Source: Ciborinia camelliae
Taxonomy: Eukaryota; Ascomycota; Leotiomycetes; Helotiales; Sclerotiniaceae
Reading direction: 5' to 3'
Assembly (NCBI GenBank): GCA_025890175.1
Contig: JANPYM010000013.1
Span: forward strand, 566,013 to 630,012
DNA: 64,000 nt
Part shown: piece by piece, positions 45,103 through 56,892 of the stretch
Position numbering within the stretch: the first letter of the stretch is position 1
Layout of the letters: each line of letters starts with the position of its first letter
Program-made: the position numbers and the translations under genes
Notes under the pieces: model-generated
The model's database searches: none
What the model saw: the letters and a program-made list of their open reading frames with translations, nothing else
Told to the model about the DNA's origin: nothing

Positions 45103-46024
45103 AGGATATGAGATCATGACGATCTTTGTTAAAAACAATATCATACCATGCGTGGCTTAACCAATAATTTATACGCCGGTTCATTTCCTTGCCAAGAATC
45201 CCATGTCGTCCCCAAAGCTAGAAACACCCTTTCCTATTTTATCCCAAATATCCCCAAACCTCTGTGACCAAATGCACCAAATTGGAAAGTGCGCAAACAA
45301 GCGCATGGACATAGCGGTTGAGAGTGATATGGCAGGTTCTTTAATAAACGCCTCCCGTAAAGTTGCCCCTCCCGCCGCCATCAGCTGCGTCTAGGTTTCT
45401 GCTTTTGGAGTTGATCTTCGTATTATCTTGGTCACACGTCTCAAACTTGGTAATTGCAGTATGTGGTGTTTAGCTTTTGAATAGATAAGTACGAATCAAA
45501 GAAGTAGGGATGCGAGGCGAGGAGGGGAGCAAAGCATTATCGTGGATGTGATTAGTTTGTTTTTATATATGAGGAGAGTTAAGATGAGAAGACAAATAGC
45601 AAGCGAATAGCTGATTATATATTCAACCAGAATGATTCCATCTCAAGGGACGAGCCTCCTCTTCTCAAATGTGGTTAAAAAACATAAATGGTCTTATTGT
45701 GAGTGAATACGATAATACTCTCCAGATTTTAGTTCATGGCTATGAATAGTCTTTTCCTTACATCCGAAAAGCGTACCGGTAATGTACGAAGCTATCGTGG
45801 CATATATTCTAAAAATAGAAAGGTAGAACACAGACTACATGCCAAGATGTGTTGACTCTGACCTAAAAAGCCGGATATTGCAAGTGTTTTGAACTCACTC
45901 AGTAAGGTGTATATAGGTATTGACCGAAAATAATTTGCAGATATACGTAAAGAAAAACGATAGGAATCAAAAAGGGTAATCGGTATAATCAAACTCCAAT
46001 CTCAAGCAAATTTGGTACTAGAGC
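45103..46024. other. intergenic, no supported gene
   Basis: Spacer with small open frames on both strands (such as 45203-45394) that overlap each other and carry no domain. Nothing else is recognised. Confidence 0.45.
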
Positions 46025-49000
46025 CTATATCCTAATGCGCTTTGCCGGTGAGGGAATGTCTCGCATTACATCTTTTTCATCACCTCCTAACATCGTACCA
46101 TCTAAATCATCGGTGTCGTCTGTATCATCAGAAATATCCTCAATTGAGCGTTTCTGGTCGACGGTTGTGTTTTCAGTACTGATGATAACTGTAAATCCGC
46201 GGCAAGCCTTATCCGCATCCATGATCATACGAAAATGAAACTTGATATTCCTAGCAAGGTCTGGCCATTCCTCTGCCGGGGGCGAGAGAAGGTTTCCGAA
46301 GTAGATCAAAACTTGGGTAGAGAATTCGATAAGAGCTTCCTCGTAAAGTTTATCAAGACTCATCCCTTTCCACTGAGCATATATATTCTCCATGACCGTA
46401 TATCGAGCAATCATGCTTGCAACCTCGGCAAGCTGATCGATGATCTCGACTCGCGACTGTACTGCTAAATTTATATCAGGGGAAAGTACATTCTAAGGAA
46501 TATTATTAATTATTCATGTTTTTCAGAACTGCGACTAACGTACCTCGACGACACTTAGAAGACATGCCCACGCGATAACTCCGATTTTGAGACCGATTGT
46601 CTCCTCTACCACAGCTAGAACGTCAAGTATTCGTTGGAGGGAACCAGCAGCATCTGGATATATTTCGCGGCTGGCATTGAAATTTTCTTTGTGGCTCTTT
46701 GCAGGCCAATGCGAATTTTTAACGAGAGGATCTGAGCCCGCTTCCGTAGTTGTGGCTACATGTTCACGATCTAAAAATTGTTGTAGCTTCTCCCACACAG
46801 CAGATTCATTGGACTTGACATTTTGAAGGGCTTTAAGCCAAAGTCCGCCAAGATTACTCTTATTACCATGCTCTTCACGTTCTCTATCTGTTTTCATTGT
46901 TCTCTCTGTCAATTATCAACTGCTTATCCAGCTCAATATGGCTCAACGATGACTTACGAAATTGTGCGAAGTTCTGCACCGTGTTCTTCTTGCTTGGATC
47001 TATGGTACCGGACCAACCATTAAGGTCATTATTGTTTCTCTTCTCAGGAACTGGTGACTTGTGGGCGTTGTTAAACCCAGGAGAGTTCGATCCGCCTAAT
47101 ACGACAGGTTCACTCAATCGCCGATCCTTCCCATTTCGAGATTGAAATAGGGATGTAGAGTGTGTTCGGTCATATTGAGCAGAAGAACTTGCGATTGTTC
47201 CCTGTTCCCCTTTCTGTTTCTCCATATCCGTCTCATTCTCCGGTCCAGGCCCCTCATAAAGGTCAGGTCGAAGGTCATGTTGAGCCCTTTTACGATCACG
47301 TTCCTCGGATCTGTATTTTGGACTGACGGGAGAAGAATTATAACCTGGAGGAGCTACATCATAGACCGCCGTCCTTGTTTCGTAGGCTGTGGTAGAGAGG
47401 TTCATTTCGAGAACTTTTCGCGGTTCAGATCTGATAACTTGCCCAATAGCCTGTAGTTGGTATTTGGGTACAGAGGGGGATGGAAACCCAGGGGACTGTG
47501 GAAGACAGCGTTCTAGACTTCGCCGCTGAGCTACCATGTTAATTGGAGGCGGTAGAAATGGTTCCTCTCCGCCATCATTCCTTCGCTCAGGCGTTGAGTC
47601 TTTAAGAATTGAACCTATTTTTGTTTTATTCAGGCCAGCGAACCCCATGGCGGCTTGGAAATCGGCAGCATCCCCCACAGACGATGTAGGTGTTTCCGCT
47701 TCATCTTCTCGTCTCTCAGCAACAGGTGGTTGTAGTGTCAGAGGCACTGAGCCGCCTGTCATCTCAAGATCTTGATGAGTTATAATACTACAAGGTTCGT
47801 AGGTAGGCTCAACGGTCGTGTATGGGTCAGTTTCGGCGTATGCGGTAGATGCATGAAGGCTTTGTGATTGGATTGGAGAATCATAGACCGAGGTGGCTAG
47901 TTCTTGTGGGTTGAAAGTTGCGCTTTGTGGGCGGTTACCTCTTTTTGACGATTGGGTTGGGTATTGAGTTGGCAACTTTTGACTGCGGGGAACTGGCAAA
48001 CGCATCGCCCATTCTTCAGCATCGGCCTTGTTCATATAGAAATGCTTCACGGCTGAAACAGCCATTTCGTTTCTCCAAATCTTGAGAGATTCCCCCTCTA
48101 CTTTAGGGGATCTATTTAGATGATGACTTCCTTCTGCTTTAAAGGCCGGCCTGCCATGACTGCTAGACATCACTGCAAACTGTGATCCCGCGATCCCACC
48201 ATACTCGTTAGGTATTTGATCAGATGGGGCATTTGGTGTCGTCGCCGCCTGCATGGCTGAACTCGACGAGCCCTGATTCTGATATGATAAGGCACTGTGG
48301 AAGGAATCGACAGACTCGAGTGCTTTTTGATTCAGCATTGGCATGCTGTTTGGTATCGTGGCCATTGAAATGAAGGGCGAGGGGTTAAAGCTTGCTGTAT
48401 TGGCTGTTCTAGATGCCGAGGAACCAATATATGTTGTCGAAGTAGCCGATAAGCTTAGAGCAGAACTCGAACTCTTTGGAAGTAGCGATGAGCTTGAGTT
48501 TGACATAGTTGTTGACCCCTGGCAGTTTTTGGTAACATTCATAATCTTGATGCCGGCGAGTTTCAGTCGAGTGTCTTCCACTTCCTTCCGCGTCTCTGCA
48601 GATAGACCATGTCCATTCTGTCCTCCAATCAGGCTGGAATTCTGTATACCCAAGGAATCCATCATATGATCGGCTCTCAACGCACTTAGTACGCTTAATG
48701 TGCCCATCAAGCTTAACTTCAAGTCTCGTAGTCTCGCCAATAGCTTCATAATTTCCTTCTCTTTATACAACCATTTAACTTTGCCCCAGAAACTACCACT
48801 TCGTAGTTTTCGAATAACTCGATCGATCTTTGTACAAATCGTAGCACAATCCCCAATAATTTTGGCTGTAAGCCTATAAACTTGATCGGCATAGCGTCCA
48901 TCTTTGCCATGGAGTAGTGTAGACAAGAGATGAAGCTCATCGGAAAAGGTCTCGAGGTCTCTTGCTAGATCTTTGATGTCGGAAGGTGCATTGGATAGAG

Positions 49001-49094
49001 CTTCACCCACTTCATAAAGAGTTTTGGAGATCGTGTAGACAGTTGCAGCCAATTGAGCAATGCTCGCTATGCCACCAATTACTTCAAGAGCCAT
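46025..49094 (-). CDS. NLR-like protein: two NLR-type N-terminal regions, no NACHT
   Basis: Exons 49094-46958, 46905-46544 and 46492-46025 encode 988 residues, with matching phases at two consensus introns (GTAAGT...ACAG and GTACGT...TTAG). Residues 1-150 (MALEVIGGIASIAQLAATVY, then helical LARDLETFSDELHLLSTLLH) resemble the PigL_N-type fungal N-terminal domain of STAND proteins. A ~550-residue Ser/Pro/Thr/Gln-rich disordered linker follows. Residues ~725-910 (LWLKALQNVKSNESAVWEKL, LQRILDVLAVVEETIGLKIG, VIAWACLLSVVE, FSTQVLIYFGNLL) resemble another N-terminal region normally found just before a NACHT domain. The protein ends at an acidic tail (SDDTDDTDDLDG) and a basic KRIRI, with no P-loop and no repeats. 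It may be an NLR relative that lost its ATPase and sensor, an adaptor, or a regulator. Domain names are from motif memory only. Confidence 0.72.
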
Positions 49095-49716
49095 AATGTC
49101 GAGCCCGTTAATGCTACAGAAGCGAATGGCAAGGACCGGATAACAGAAAACAAATGATTCAAAAAGTTATTCTCTATTTCAAAGCTTCTTTGTGATCTTA
49201 TCGACAATTGAATAGAAGTCATCGTCCTCGAGATCTGTCCGACATGCAATGAGGCTGAGCTCCTGCAGGTGATACTCACTACTCACTACTCACTAGATTC
49301 ATCTTTTTGGTTCATATCCTGGGGATAGGTATTTATATGTCATTGAAATAAGCCTAACAAAACAGCCTTTTGTACTTTTGTACCAAAAGTTTACATACCT
49401 ATGGATACAGTATATAAACTTATAAAAGTCCTCCCATCCCAATCAAGCAAACATCAAAAACAATATAAATATTTCGTTTATTACTTGAGCACCCCCTGAC
49501 GTGGGTTTTATGCCGATGCCGATGCCAAGCCCCTAGTTACCTCTATTATTAGCTTCGTTTTGCCGAGGCTATCGAAGCCTCTAGACTTAATTCATAATCA
49601 GCCTCGCCTTCGCTATTAAGCAACTTCCACTTCATTACCTACAACATCTTGACTCAGCAGATAACACGAAACATTGGAAGCCTACTGCGGACTATTTAAA
49701 TAATCTTTCCATCAAC
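49095..49716. other. divergent intergenic region
   Basis: Spacer between the divergent NLR-like gene and the AN1 zinc-finger gene. It has an ACTCACTACTCACTACTCACTA tandem at about 49275-49296 and a paired GCCTCG/GAAGCCTC stretch at about 49560-49605. No gene. Confidence 0.45.
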
Positions 49717-50652
49717 ATGGCTTCCTCATCAAATTCAGAAACTCCAGAAGACGTATCCTTCAGCACCATGGACGAAAAAGATCCAACATTAATAGGCGTT
49801 CACTGCCAATATGAATATTGCAACCAACTAGATTTCCTTCCATTTCGCTGTGAATCATGTCGCGGCACATTTTGCCTCGATCACCGAACAGAATCTAGTC
49901 ACCACTGCTCACGTCCAGGAGAATGGGCGGCCAGACGCCGGCTTGCCAATCAATCTAAACATTCTTTGGGTGAAGGGAAAATGAAGGCGGATGTGGAAAA
50001 GCCCTGCGCATCACCGATTTGTAAGACTACAATTGGAACGAGTTTATCGACGGGTGTACATTGTTCCACGTGCAATCGAGATTACTGCCTCAAACATCGG
50101 TTACGAGAAGACCACGATTGTAAGAATCTCATACCGATAGGTGCAAGAGTCGGCAGATTCAATGAACAACAAGCAACTGCGAAATTAGCCTTTGGAAAGC
50201 TGAGGGCTTGGGGAGCGGCACAAAAAGCAAAAGTTTCCTCGACTCGAATCCTACCTGAGCCGAAACCTTCATCTGCAGCTGCAAGGCTGGTAGCCGTAAA
50301 TCAACTTAAAAAGACGGCGAAAGGGGATGCGAAAGTACCTCCGGAAAAGAGGGTATATATATACGTCGATGCAGAGGCAGCGACAACGACTTCAAAACTT
50401 CCCAGCGGTGCTTTCTTTTACTCGAAAGATTGGGTAATGGGTCGAGTATTGGATGCAGCGGCAAAAGGACTACAGGTAGAAAATATCAATAATCAAGGCA
50501 CTGATGAGAAATCTAAGCTTAGAATCTTTCACGTTGAAGCCGGGAGGTTGTTGGAGTTCAATGAGAAAGTTGGAGATGCTTTGGTTAGTGGCAATCGTAT
50601 AGTTTTGCTGAGGGGAGTCGGACCCGCTGTTCCTGATCTCATAGAGGCATGA
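49717..50652 (+). CDS. CUZ1: AN1-type zinc finger protein, Cuz1-like
   Basis: An intronless frame of 311 residues. The first AN1 finger (about 31-75) has HCQYEYCNQLDFLPFRCESC, then CLDHRTESSHHC. The second (about 95-140) has CASPICKTTIGTSLSTGVHC, then CLKHRLREDHDC. A basic linker leads to a C-terminal ubiquitin-like region (about 205-305, KRVYIYVDAEAATTTSKLPS, FFYSKDWVMGRVLDAAAKGL, RIVLLRGVG). Two AN1 fingers plus a UBL region is the plan of yeast Cuz1, which links Cdc48 and the proteasome in arsenite/proteotoxic stress. The human ZFAND1 is similar. It is divergent from the NLR-like gene. The assignment is by architecture, and the symbol is provisional. Confidence 0.88.
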   Translation: MASSSNSETPEDVSFSTMDEKDPTLIGVHCQYEYCNQLDFLPFRCESCRGTFCLDHRTESSHHCSRPGEWAARRRLANQSKHSLGEGKMKADVEKPCASPICKTTIGTSLSTGVHCSTCNRDYCLKHRLREDHDCKNLIPIGARVGRFNEQQATAKLAFGKLRAWGAAQKAKVSSTRILPEPKPSSAAARLVAVNQLKKTAKGDAKVPPEKRVYIYVDAEAATTTSKLPSGAFFYSKDWVMGRVLDAAAKGLQVENINNQGTDEKSKLRIFHVEAGRLLEFNEKVGDALVSGNRIVLLRGVGPAVPDLIEA

Positions 50653-50942
50653 TCTTCTTACATATGGATATCTATTGGCGAGACGGAGTTCAAGAATGGG
50701 GATTTTTGGATGATACCATTGCATGAGCTACAGCAATTTACAGGAGTTTGGGAATTCTTGTGCTTGCATACTAGTCATTAGATTATAATAGATCAGAGTC
50801 GTATTTCGACAGGCAGTTTTACATTGTATATATCTACCATGCTAGTGCATGCGAGAATGGAAAAGGCATGACCAAAGGTCAAAAGCTACCTTGAACTGTG
50901 CGTTTCATCTATCTATTACCTAGTATCCTAAGGCCATACCTA
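50653..50942. other. intergenic between convergent genes
   Basis: 290-bp spacer at the 3' ends of the AN1 gene and the GNAT reading frame. Nothing notable. Confidence 0.45.
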
Positions 50943-51830
50943 TCATATTCCTTGAAACCCCTCAACCCTTACTCTCTGCACCACATCCAAAAGCCATGTC
51001 CCCTCTTCCCACCAAGTCCCCATCCCCTCATCAACCACAACCCCGTTCCGTTCCCATATCCTCACAGCCTTATCGCTTGCATACAAACATATGGATTCTC
51101 TCCACAGCAGAATATTCTTTTCCTCCTCACTCAACATCTCATACGAGAACGTCGGATGTTCAATTGCCCACCTCATAGCATTTTGAAGTAAGAGATCCGC
51201 ATACCCTTTCCCTCGATACTCTTTGGGAACAGCAAGTCGAATCAGCTGGATAAAGGGCTCAATAACGTCATTCAGGGTATAAGCTCGGCCTAATTGATAT
51301 ACGGGATTTTCTAGGTAGAAGAACTGAGAAGGAAGCGGGGTTTCTATATCAGTGGCGCCGGAACTACGTATCGAGAGTTGGGTACAGGATGCGCATGATC
51401 TGGGTAGGGCAGTAGACGGATCGTCCCTGTGGGAATATACATCACCTCTTTTGTCGTTGAGGGAGTTGGGACGGGAGGAGTCATATGCGCAGAGATGGAC
51501 AGAGCGCGCATCATTGTTATCGAGATGGTGTACTAAATGAACGGCTTGTTATTCGATAACATATACTTGTTCGCGTACACAACAAGAATCTTTGAATACA
51601 AGTATTTCGGATGCATGGAGCTGTTCATAGGTTGGAAGTTGCCGATCCCAGAAGTGTAAATATAGGCGCGGAGGGAGTTGGATGGAGATTTTATAGGAAG
51701 GGATGGGAGTGGGAGTGCGAGTTGAAATTGCGTATTCGGGTGGATTTGGATTTGGATTTGGATTTGGATTTGGATTTGGATTTGGATTTGGATTTGGATT
51801 TGGATTTGGATTTGGATTTGGATTTGTCAT
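50943..51830 (-). pseudogene. GNAT N-acetyltransferase frame with one premature stop
   Basis: A single frame of 296 codons runs from an ATG at 51830 to the TGA at 50943, interrupted once by TAA at 51549-51551 (codon 94). After MT it has 14 Asn-Pro dipeptides from a GGATTT hexamer tract, then PPEYAISTRTPTPIP, YKISIQLPPRLYLHFWDRQL and LHASEILVFKDSCCV. Downstream of the stop, HLVHHLDNNDARSVHLCAYD and QLIRLAVPKEYRGKGYADLL appear, the latter being GNAT motif A (acetyl-CoA binding, R-G-K-G-Y-A). It ends with ASDKAVRIWERNGVVVDEG, typical of the family end. No acceptable intron removes the stop: the only GT...AG candidate is 34 bp and shifts frame. It may be a recent null allele, an assembly error or a readthrough gene. 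The substrate is unknown. Confidence 0.7.
51742..51826. repeat. GGATTT hexamer microsatellite, 14 units
   Basis: A pure tandem of GGATTT (minus strand AAATCC) over 85 bases within the 5' coding region of the GNAT frame. It encodes Asn-Pro repeats in that frame and Gly-Phe or Leu-Asp repeats in others. It is not the telomeric repeat, which would be TTAGGG. Length variation between strains is likely. Confidence 0.9.
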
Positions 51831-53704
51831 TTTTTGTGAATTGAGAGCTGTGAATTGGGAGTTGGGGATTTATATATCGTCTTATAACGCCCATGGGTAT
51901 TGATAATACCTACCTACTTGACAGAGACTAGGTAGGTATATGACAAGACAAGATTTGTAGATTTAAGGATCCAATTCAAATTATTTCGAGAGCTTAGATA
52001 TTACTTACTAGGTACCTACTTATTATTCATCTCATCGCTCGTTGTTGAATAGGTATCTATATACATACATACAACCTACCAAAAACATAATTAATACCAG
52101 CCAATAGGGAATGAACAAACCATGCGCCGCTTCCTTACATAAGGTACATATATAGCATATATAGTGAGAGCCGCGCAGCGTAGAAATTCCAGAACCTAAA
52201 GAATCCTCCACAGTTCGTATATATTCTTTTCCATTCTTGAAGAAGTAAAGAAAGACCAGCGAATACCCACCTACCTACCAAGAGATACCTAGATACAAGA
52301 CACTGAAATGGTTAAATTTTCCCACCGGAAAAGAGTGCCCGGCCGAGTCCGAGGGGTAAAATCTTAGCAAAACGATTATTATTCATTTCTTGCCTAAGTT
52401 ACGGTAGGTTATCATGTAATGTAGGTGTTTCCGGATACTATACTATACTATACTATACTATACCATACTATACCATACGATATGCTACGATACTATAGAC
52501 TTGGTTTAGTAACTTTGGTTTGCGGATACCTATATGGGTATTCTCCGAGTCGTGATCCGTTCCTTGGTAGATAGATATGTTTGGCGTGGATGGATGGATG
52601 GGAGGATGGGTTTCGCGGAAATTCGTGGTCGGAATATAGTACAGTAGTATTGGACTAATCGGTTAGATACCTATTTATACTGTATCTAAGGAAGGGTATC
52701 TCCTATCGCAGGTGTGGTGTACTGTATGTAACATTAATCTTGAAGGTACTATCAACTGCGTAGGTAGGTAGGTAGGTAAATAGAAACCGCGCCCAGCTCA
52801 TCAGCGGGGCCCGGGGTGATATTAACATTTGGGTTCTTGAGAAAAAGAGTACCTATATATATACAGGTACTGTAAATAAGGTATACAAACGAGAAGAGAA
52901 GGGAAAGAAAAGAAAAGCAAGCGGCCGATCCTTGGAGAGTCAACTATTAGTACCTAGGTACCTACTGTACCTACGTAGGTAGGGACCCATCAACCCACCT
53001 GCCTATCTCGAACAATATGGTTCGATAGACCTCGACACCGAGGACCTCCACAGCCAACAAAAAATGAAAGTTTTCCCAAATCATCAGACTTTAACTTTGA
53101 CACGTGAGGATTGTCGTACGAGATGGATGTGCGATTACACGTGGCGGGTTGGGAGGGAGAAGGGAGAACGTAACTGAGATAGGAGAATGTCCATTCTCGG
53201 AGATTCTGGGATTCGCGGACTCGGATGATTGAGAATCCTTATATATCCGATGAGGGGTTCGGGTTCACCCTACCTACCTACCTACCTACCTAGTGCTACG
53301 ACCTGGAACCTAGGTGCCTATGGAATATCATGGATGTCCATGTATAGGTACCTATAGGGTTGTAATATAGGTCCAGGGGTGTGATATTGGTAGGGATGAT
53401 GGAATTCGAGAATCGGATTCTAATAATTGGATGATTGGATGATTGAGTAGGTAATTGAATTCGATGATTGGATAGAGAATTGATGATGAAGGCTAGATTG
53501 ATATGAAGGAGACCTGGACCGATTGATAAACCGGAATAGAATAGACGAGAATAGATAGATTGATACTCATAAACTTACCCTCCCAAAAATATCCTACAAC
53601 TAGAATGCAAGCAGCATTGAGAGATTATCCGATCGAGACAGAGGAGATCAATTGTGATTTGAATTGCATTCCCAACGATAAGAAATAATTATCGACCTAA
53701 TCCC
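51831..53704. other. intergenic, TAGG/CCTA-repeat rich
   Basis: No gene. It has many TAGGTA/TACCTA runs (51909, 51937, 52270, 52759-52781 and 53268-53292), an ACTAT tandem (about 52440-52475), and ATTGGATGATTGG repeats (about 53427-53470). One CACGTGAGG (about 53101) and one ACACGTGGCGGG (about 53137) are possible bHLH-type sites. Confidence 0.5.
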
Positions 53705-56700
53705 TTAGCCCTCAGCCCTCAGATGCAGAAGCAAAGCCATATCTAGCGCCACACCCCAAGTGCCAAATTTCATTAATGTTTCCGCCGCACTTCTAAACAA
53801 GGCTCTTGGAGGACCGTTCATCTTTTGTTGATCCTTTCCCACATATCCCATTTCTAAAGTAGTATCCTGGTCCCCATTAGCCGCCAATTCATTCCCCAAG
53901 ATATCCAAAAACGCATTATCCCCAGCAAACTCATGGCTTCGTAATATTTTCATCAAAATTCCCTTCTGTTCTCTATCCGCCACTTGTGCAAAGACCCATA
54001 AAATCACATGAGCAACCGTTAATAACGTCGCACCATAAGCTCCCGTATCGATCATTCCTCCTCTCATTTCCCCTGATATCTCAGCACCTCCTACACTTTG
54101 CCGCGATATATACACGCCGTTTAGACCCCTGTTTAATTCCATCACCGCTTCAGCCGCCCGAACAGCTACATCCACAGCTAATTCCGGATCTTCTCGTGCC
54201 CACAATCTTAGTCTTTCAAAAGCGGTCATAATACCCGTATGTCCAGATCTCCCAATAGCATTAAGGAGATCGTTGAAAGGAATATGAAGGGAAAGAGTTG
54301 CGAGATGGTGTTGGACAATTGAGATATGGTGGAAAATATGAGATGTTGAGTGAGGGGTCATCACATGAGACCGTAAGTATGTTTTGGAAAAGAGGCTAAG
54401 CGAGTCTGGATGGTGGTTAGTTTGGTCATCGCCAGTGGGAATCGGATGCCTAATACACTAACGTACAGGCTAATTCTTGTCTCCTCGAATAAATGCGGGA
54501 CTTTAGGGTCTGCGAAGGCGATCTAACAGTATGAAAATGTGGATCTCCGGGTGTAGGGTGATGGCCAGGAGTAGGGTACTGGTTCTCGGGTGAGTGTTTG
54601 TAGGTTTCCGGATGATTTTGACTATTGATGAATTTGCTAGCCAACAAGCATTCCTGCGAGAAATCAAAGACTTGATGTTGGATTTCAAGAAGGACAAGAA
54701 ATTCGGTATATGGGTTGAGATTTGGCAAAGAAAACTGTTGTTGGTGTTGTAACAGTTGCTCTTCTGGTGACGAAAAACGCCTCAAGGAGGAAATATATGA
54801 AGGTGGTGTGAGTGAAAAGAGGAAAGGCCCTATGGCTTCGGCGAAAGATGGGAATTGTGGTATTGTGTCAGACCCAAGAGCGACTTTCCAGTCGTAGGCA
54901 GAAGGTGCACACCATAAAGCTTCGTCACAAGGACATTCGAGATCAACCAATTCGCCAAGTGTAATTGTTGATGATTGGTTCCAAAGGGCAGAAAATTGGC
55001 GATCAGTAGTATAGACAACCCAGTAAAGTCTTTTCAGAGTCTCTTCGTTGACCCAGCGTTTCCATTGAACTTGAGGATCTTCGAAAGTCGCATTCAGGGA
55101 CAAATTCTTGGTTGATGTATTCCATTTTTCGCTCTCGTATAAGCGACGCATATGAGAAACGACGCGTCCTCGAAATGCCTCAGCTACATAGAATGCACGA
55201 TTATTCCCACACCATAACCCCATGTGAATAAGTAAGGCTTGCGCGAAAATCATCATAGGATTTCGAATCAGGCTATTATCAAGGTTGAGAGTGGCGAGTA
55301 GATGCCAACCAATAACGTCAATAAGAACAATTGCGAAACGTCTTCCATTCTTGACATGGCTGTAAGTAGCTCCGATGATCATCATGGTAGATAATAACGG
55401 TACGGAGAGTTGGTTTGTATCCACAGTAGGATAATGAAGCACGGGGGCTTGGTGTGAGAAATGCTTAAAGTAAAGACCAATAAAGATATTGACCACATAT
55501 AATGATGGCATTGTGAAAAGAGACTTTTTGTTATGACCTTCATTGACGGGAGATGTTAAAAAGTCTCGGAGTTTGTGATAGGTAGACTCGGAGATATCAT
55601 ATCGTGGGTTGTGACTTTGAAACAGGGGGTGTTCAAACGGGAGAGTAATTGGACCAGCCTCCAACATTGGAGATGGTTCCAATGTTGGAGGCCATAAAAA
55701 AGGCCATTTATCTTGCTCCAATGGTATATTCGAAGGAGATGGTATGCGTGGAATATTTGCAGATTGTGCTAACAACGATTCTAATGTATCATTTTTGGAT
55801 TGATAATACTCCAATCTAGGCTCGCCAGCTATTATTGTCGACGATCCACCTAGACTTTCCAATTTGGCGTTGCTAGAAATTTGTTGCACTTGATTCGAAA
55901 TCGGAAGGTGTTGGCTAAAGATGTTTCCAAAATTCCCCCACTCGTTCCCAGTCTCAAGCATAGCGGCGTAGAAGTCATTGGAGAACCACTCATTTGCCAT
56001 TGGGCTATTCTCCGGTTGCAAATAGGAGGCATGACTGAAAGGTACGTGACAGGAATACTCCGTCATACCATGAGAGATTATAGGAGTCTGGTGATTTAAT
56101 AACGTATCTTGAAATGGTTCTTGGTATTGTTGCGGGAACGAATTCGTTTCGTGATGTGAAAAAGTAAATCCTGGCATTACTGGAGCTGCACTACTGCCGA
56201 TGTTCAGTTGTTGACCTTCCACCAATGATACAGGCGCTACTTCAGGAACCCAATTTCTGTGGTCGTTCTTTAGATTTTCGTGCTCAGGCATGTCGACCAC
56301 GGTAGGTTCTTGGAAGGAATTTGGATAAGTTGTCGCTGCCGTTGCAAACAATGGGTCTTTCGACAATGGGGAAAGATGAACTGATTCTGATCGAGTCGTA
56401 GGTATCCCCTTCACGTTCTCGAAGTTCTTCCGAGCTTCTGCGAGATTATCAGATGTCTTCCTTCGTTTTACCGATCTCATTCGTCCTTCGGACTTCGATT
56501 CTTTCTTGTCCCATCGCGCATGGCCCGCTTCATGCCTCTTTAGCAAATCGCTTCTGGTGAAAGTTTTCTCACATATTTGACAAATATGAGTTCGAGGAAC
56601 GTCATCTAAATGATACTTGGTCAGCGGTCGATCTATTCTGGGGTCGAAGGCAATGAATTCGAGCCCATTTTCTAAATTGCGTCCACTTACGAGTTTTCAT

Positions 56701-56892
56701 GTGACGACTCAGATTCTCACGTCTGTTGAAGGATTTGGGGCATTGAATGCAACCATAGGATGAAGTCGGTGTGGGCAGGCTACTTTTTCGAGGAACTGGA
56801 GCTTCAGCCTCCAGATTTATTAGTTTAGGGGCTGCATCTGACTGCAAGCTAGAGTGGACACCTCCTATGAATGTGTGGACATTGTCAGACAT
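53705..56892 (-). CDS. C2H2 zinc finger transcription factor with fungal_trans-like domain
   Basis: Exons 56892-56691, 56605-54467 and 54405-53705, with phase-1 introns, encode 1013 residues. Two adjacent C2H2 fingers are C48-x2-C51...H64-x3-H68 (CIQCPKSFNRRENLSRHMKT) and C76-x2-C79...H92-x3-H96 (CQICEKTFTRSDLLKRHEAG). The first intron falls between them. A basic stretch (KRRKTSDNLAEARK) and a long Ser/Pro/Gln-rich region follow. From about residue 430 the helical fungal-specific region appears, with FIGLYFKHFSHQAPVLHYPT, FAQALLIHMGLWCGNNRAFY and ETLKRLYWVVYTTDRQFSAL. The end (DLLNAIGRSGHTGIMTAFER) also matches this class. The architecture is that of filamentous-fungal regulators with N-terminal C2H2 fingers and a fungal_trans domain. 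It is a nuclear DNA-binding protein with unknown targets. The start is the first ATG ahead of the fingers. Confidence 0.9.

Noticed and set aside
45203..45394. 63-codon frame on the plus strand
   Set aside because: An equally long minus-strand frame overlaps it. No start context, domain or neighbour supports either.
51742..51826. Internal telomeric repeat
   Set aside because: The unit is GGATTT, not TTAGGG.
51703..51903. Gly-Phe or Leu-Asp repeat proteins on the plus strand
   Set aside because: Shadows of the GGATTT microsatellite, which fits the minus-strand GNAT frame.
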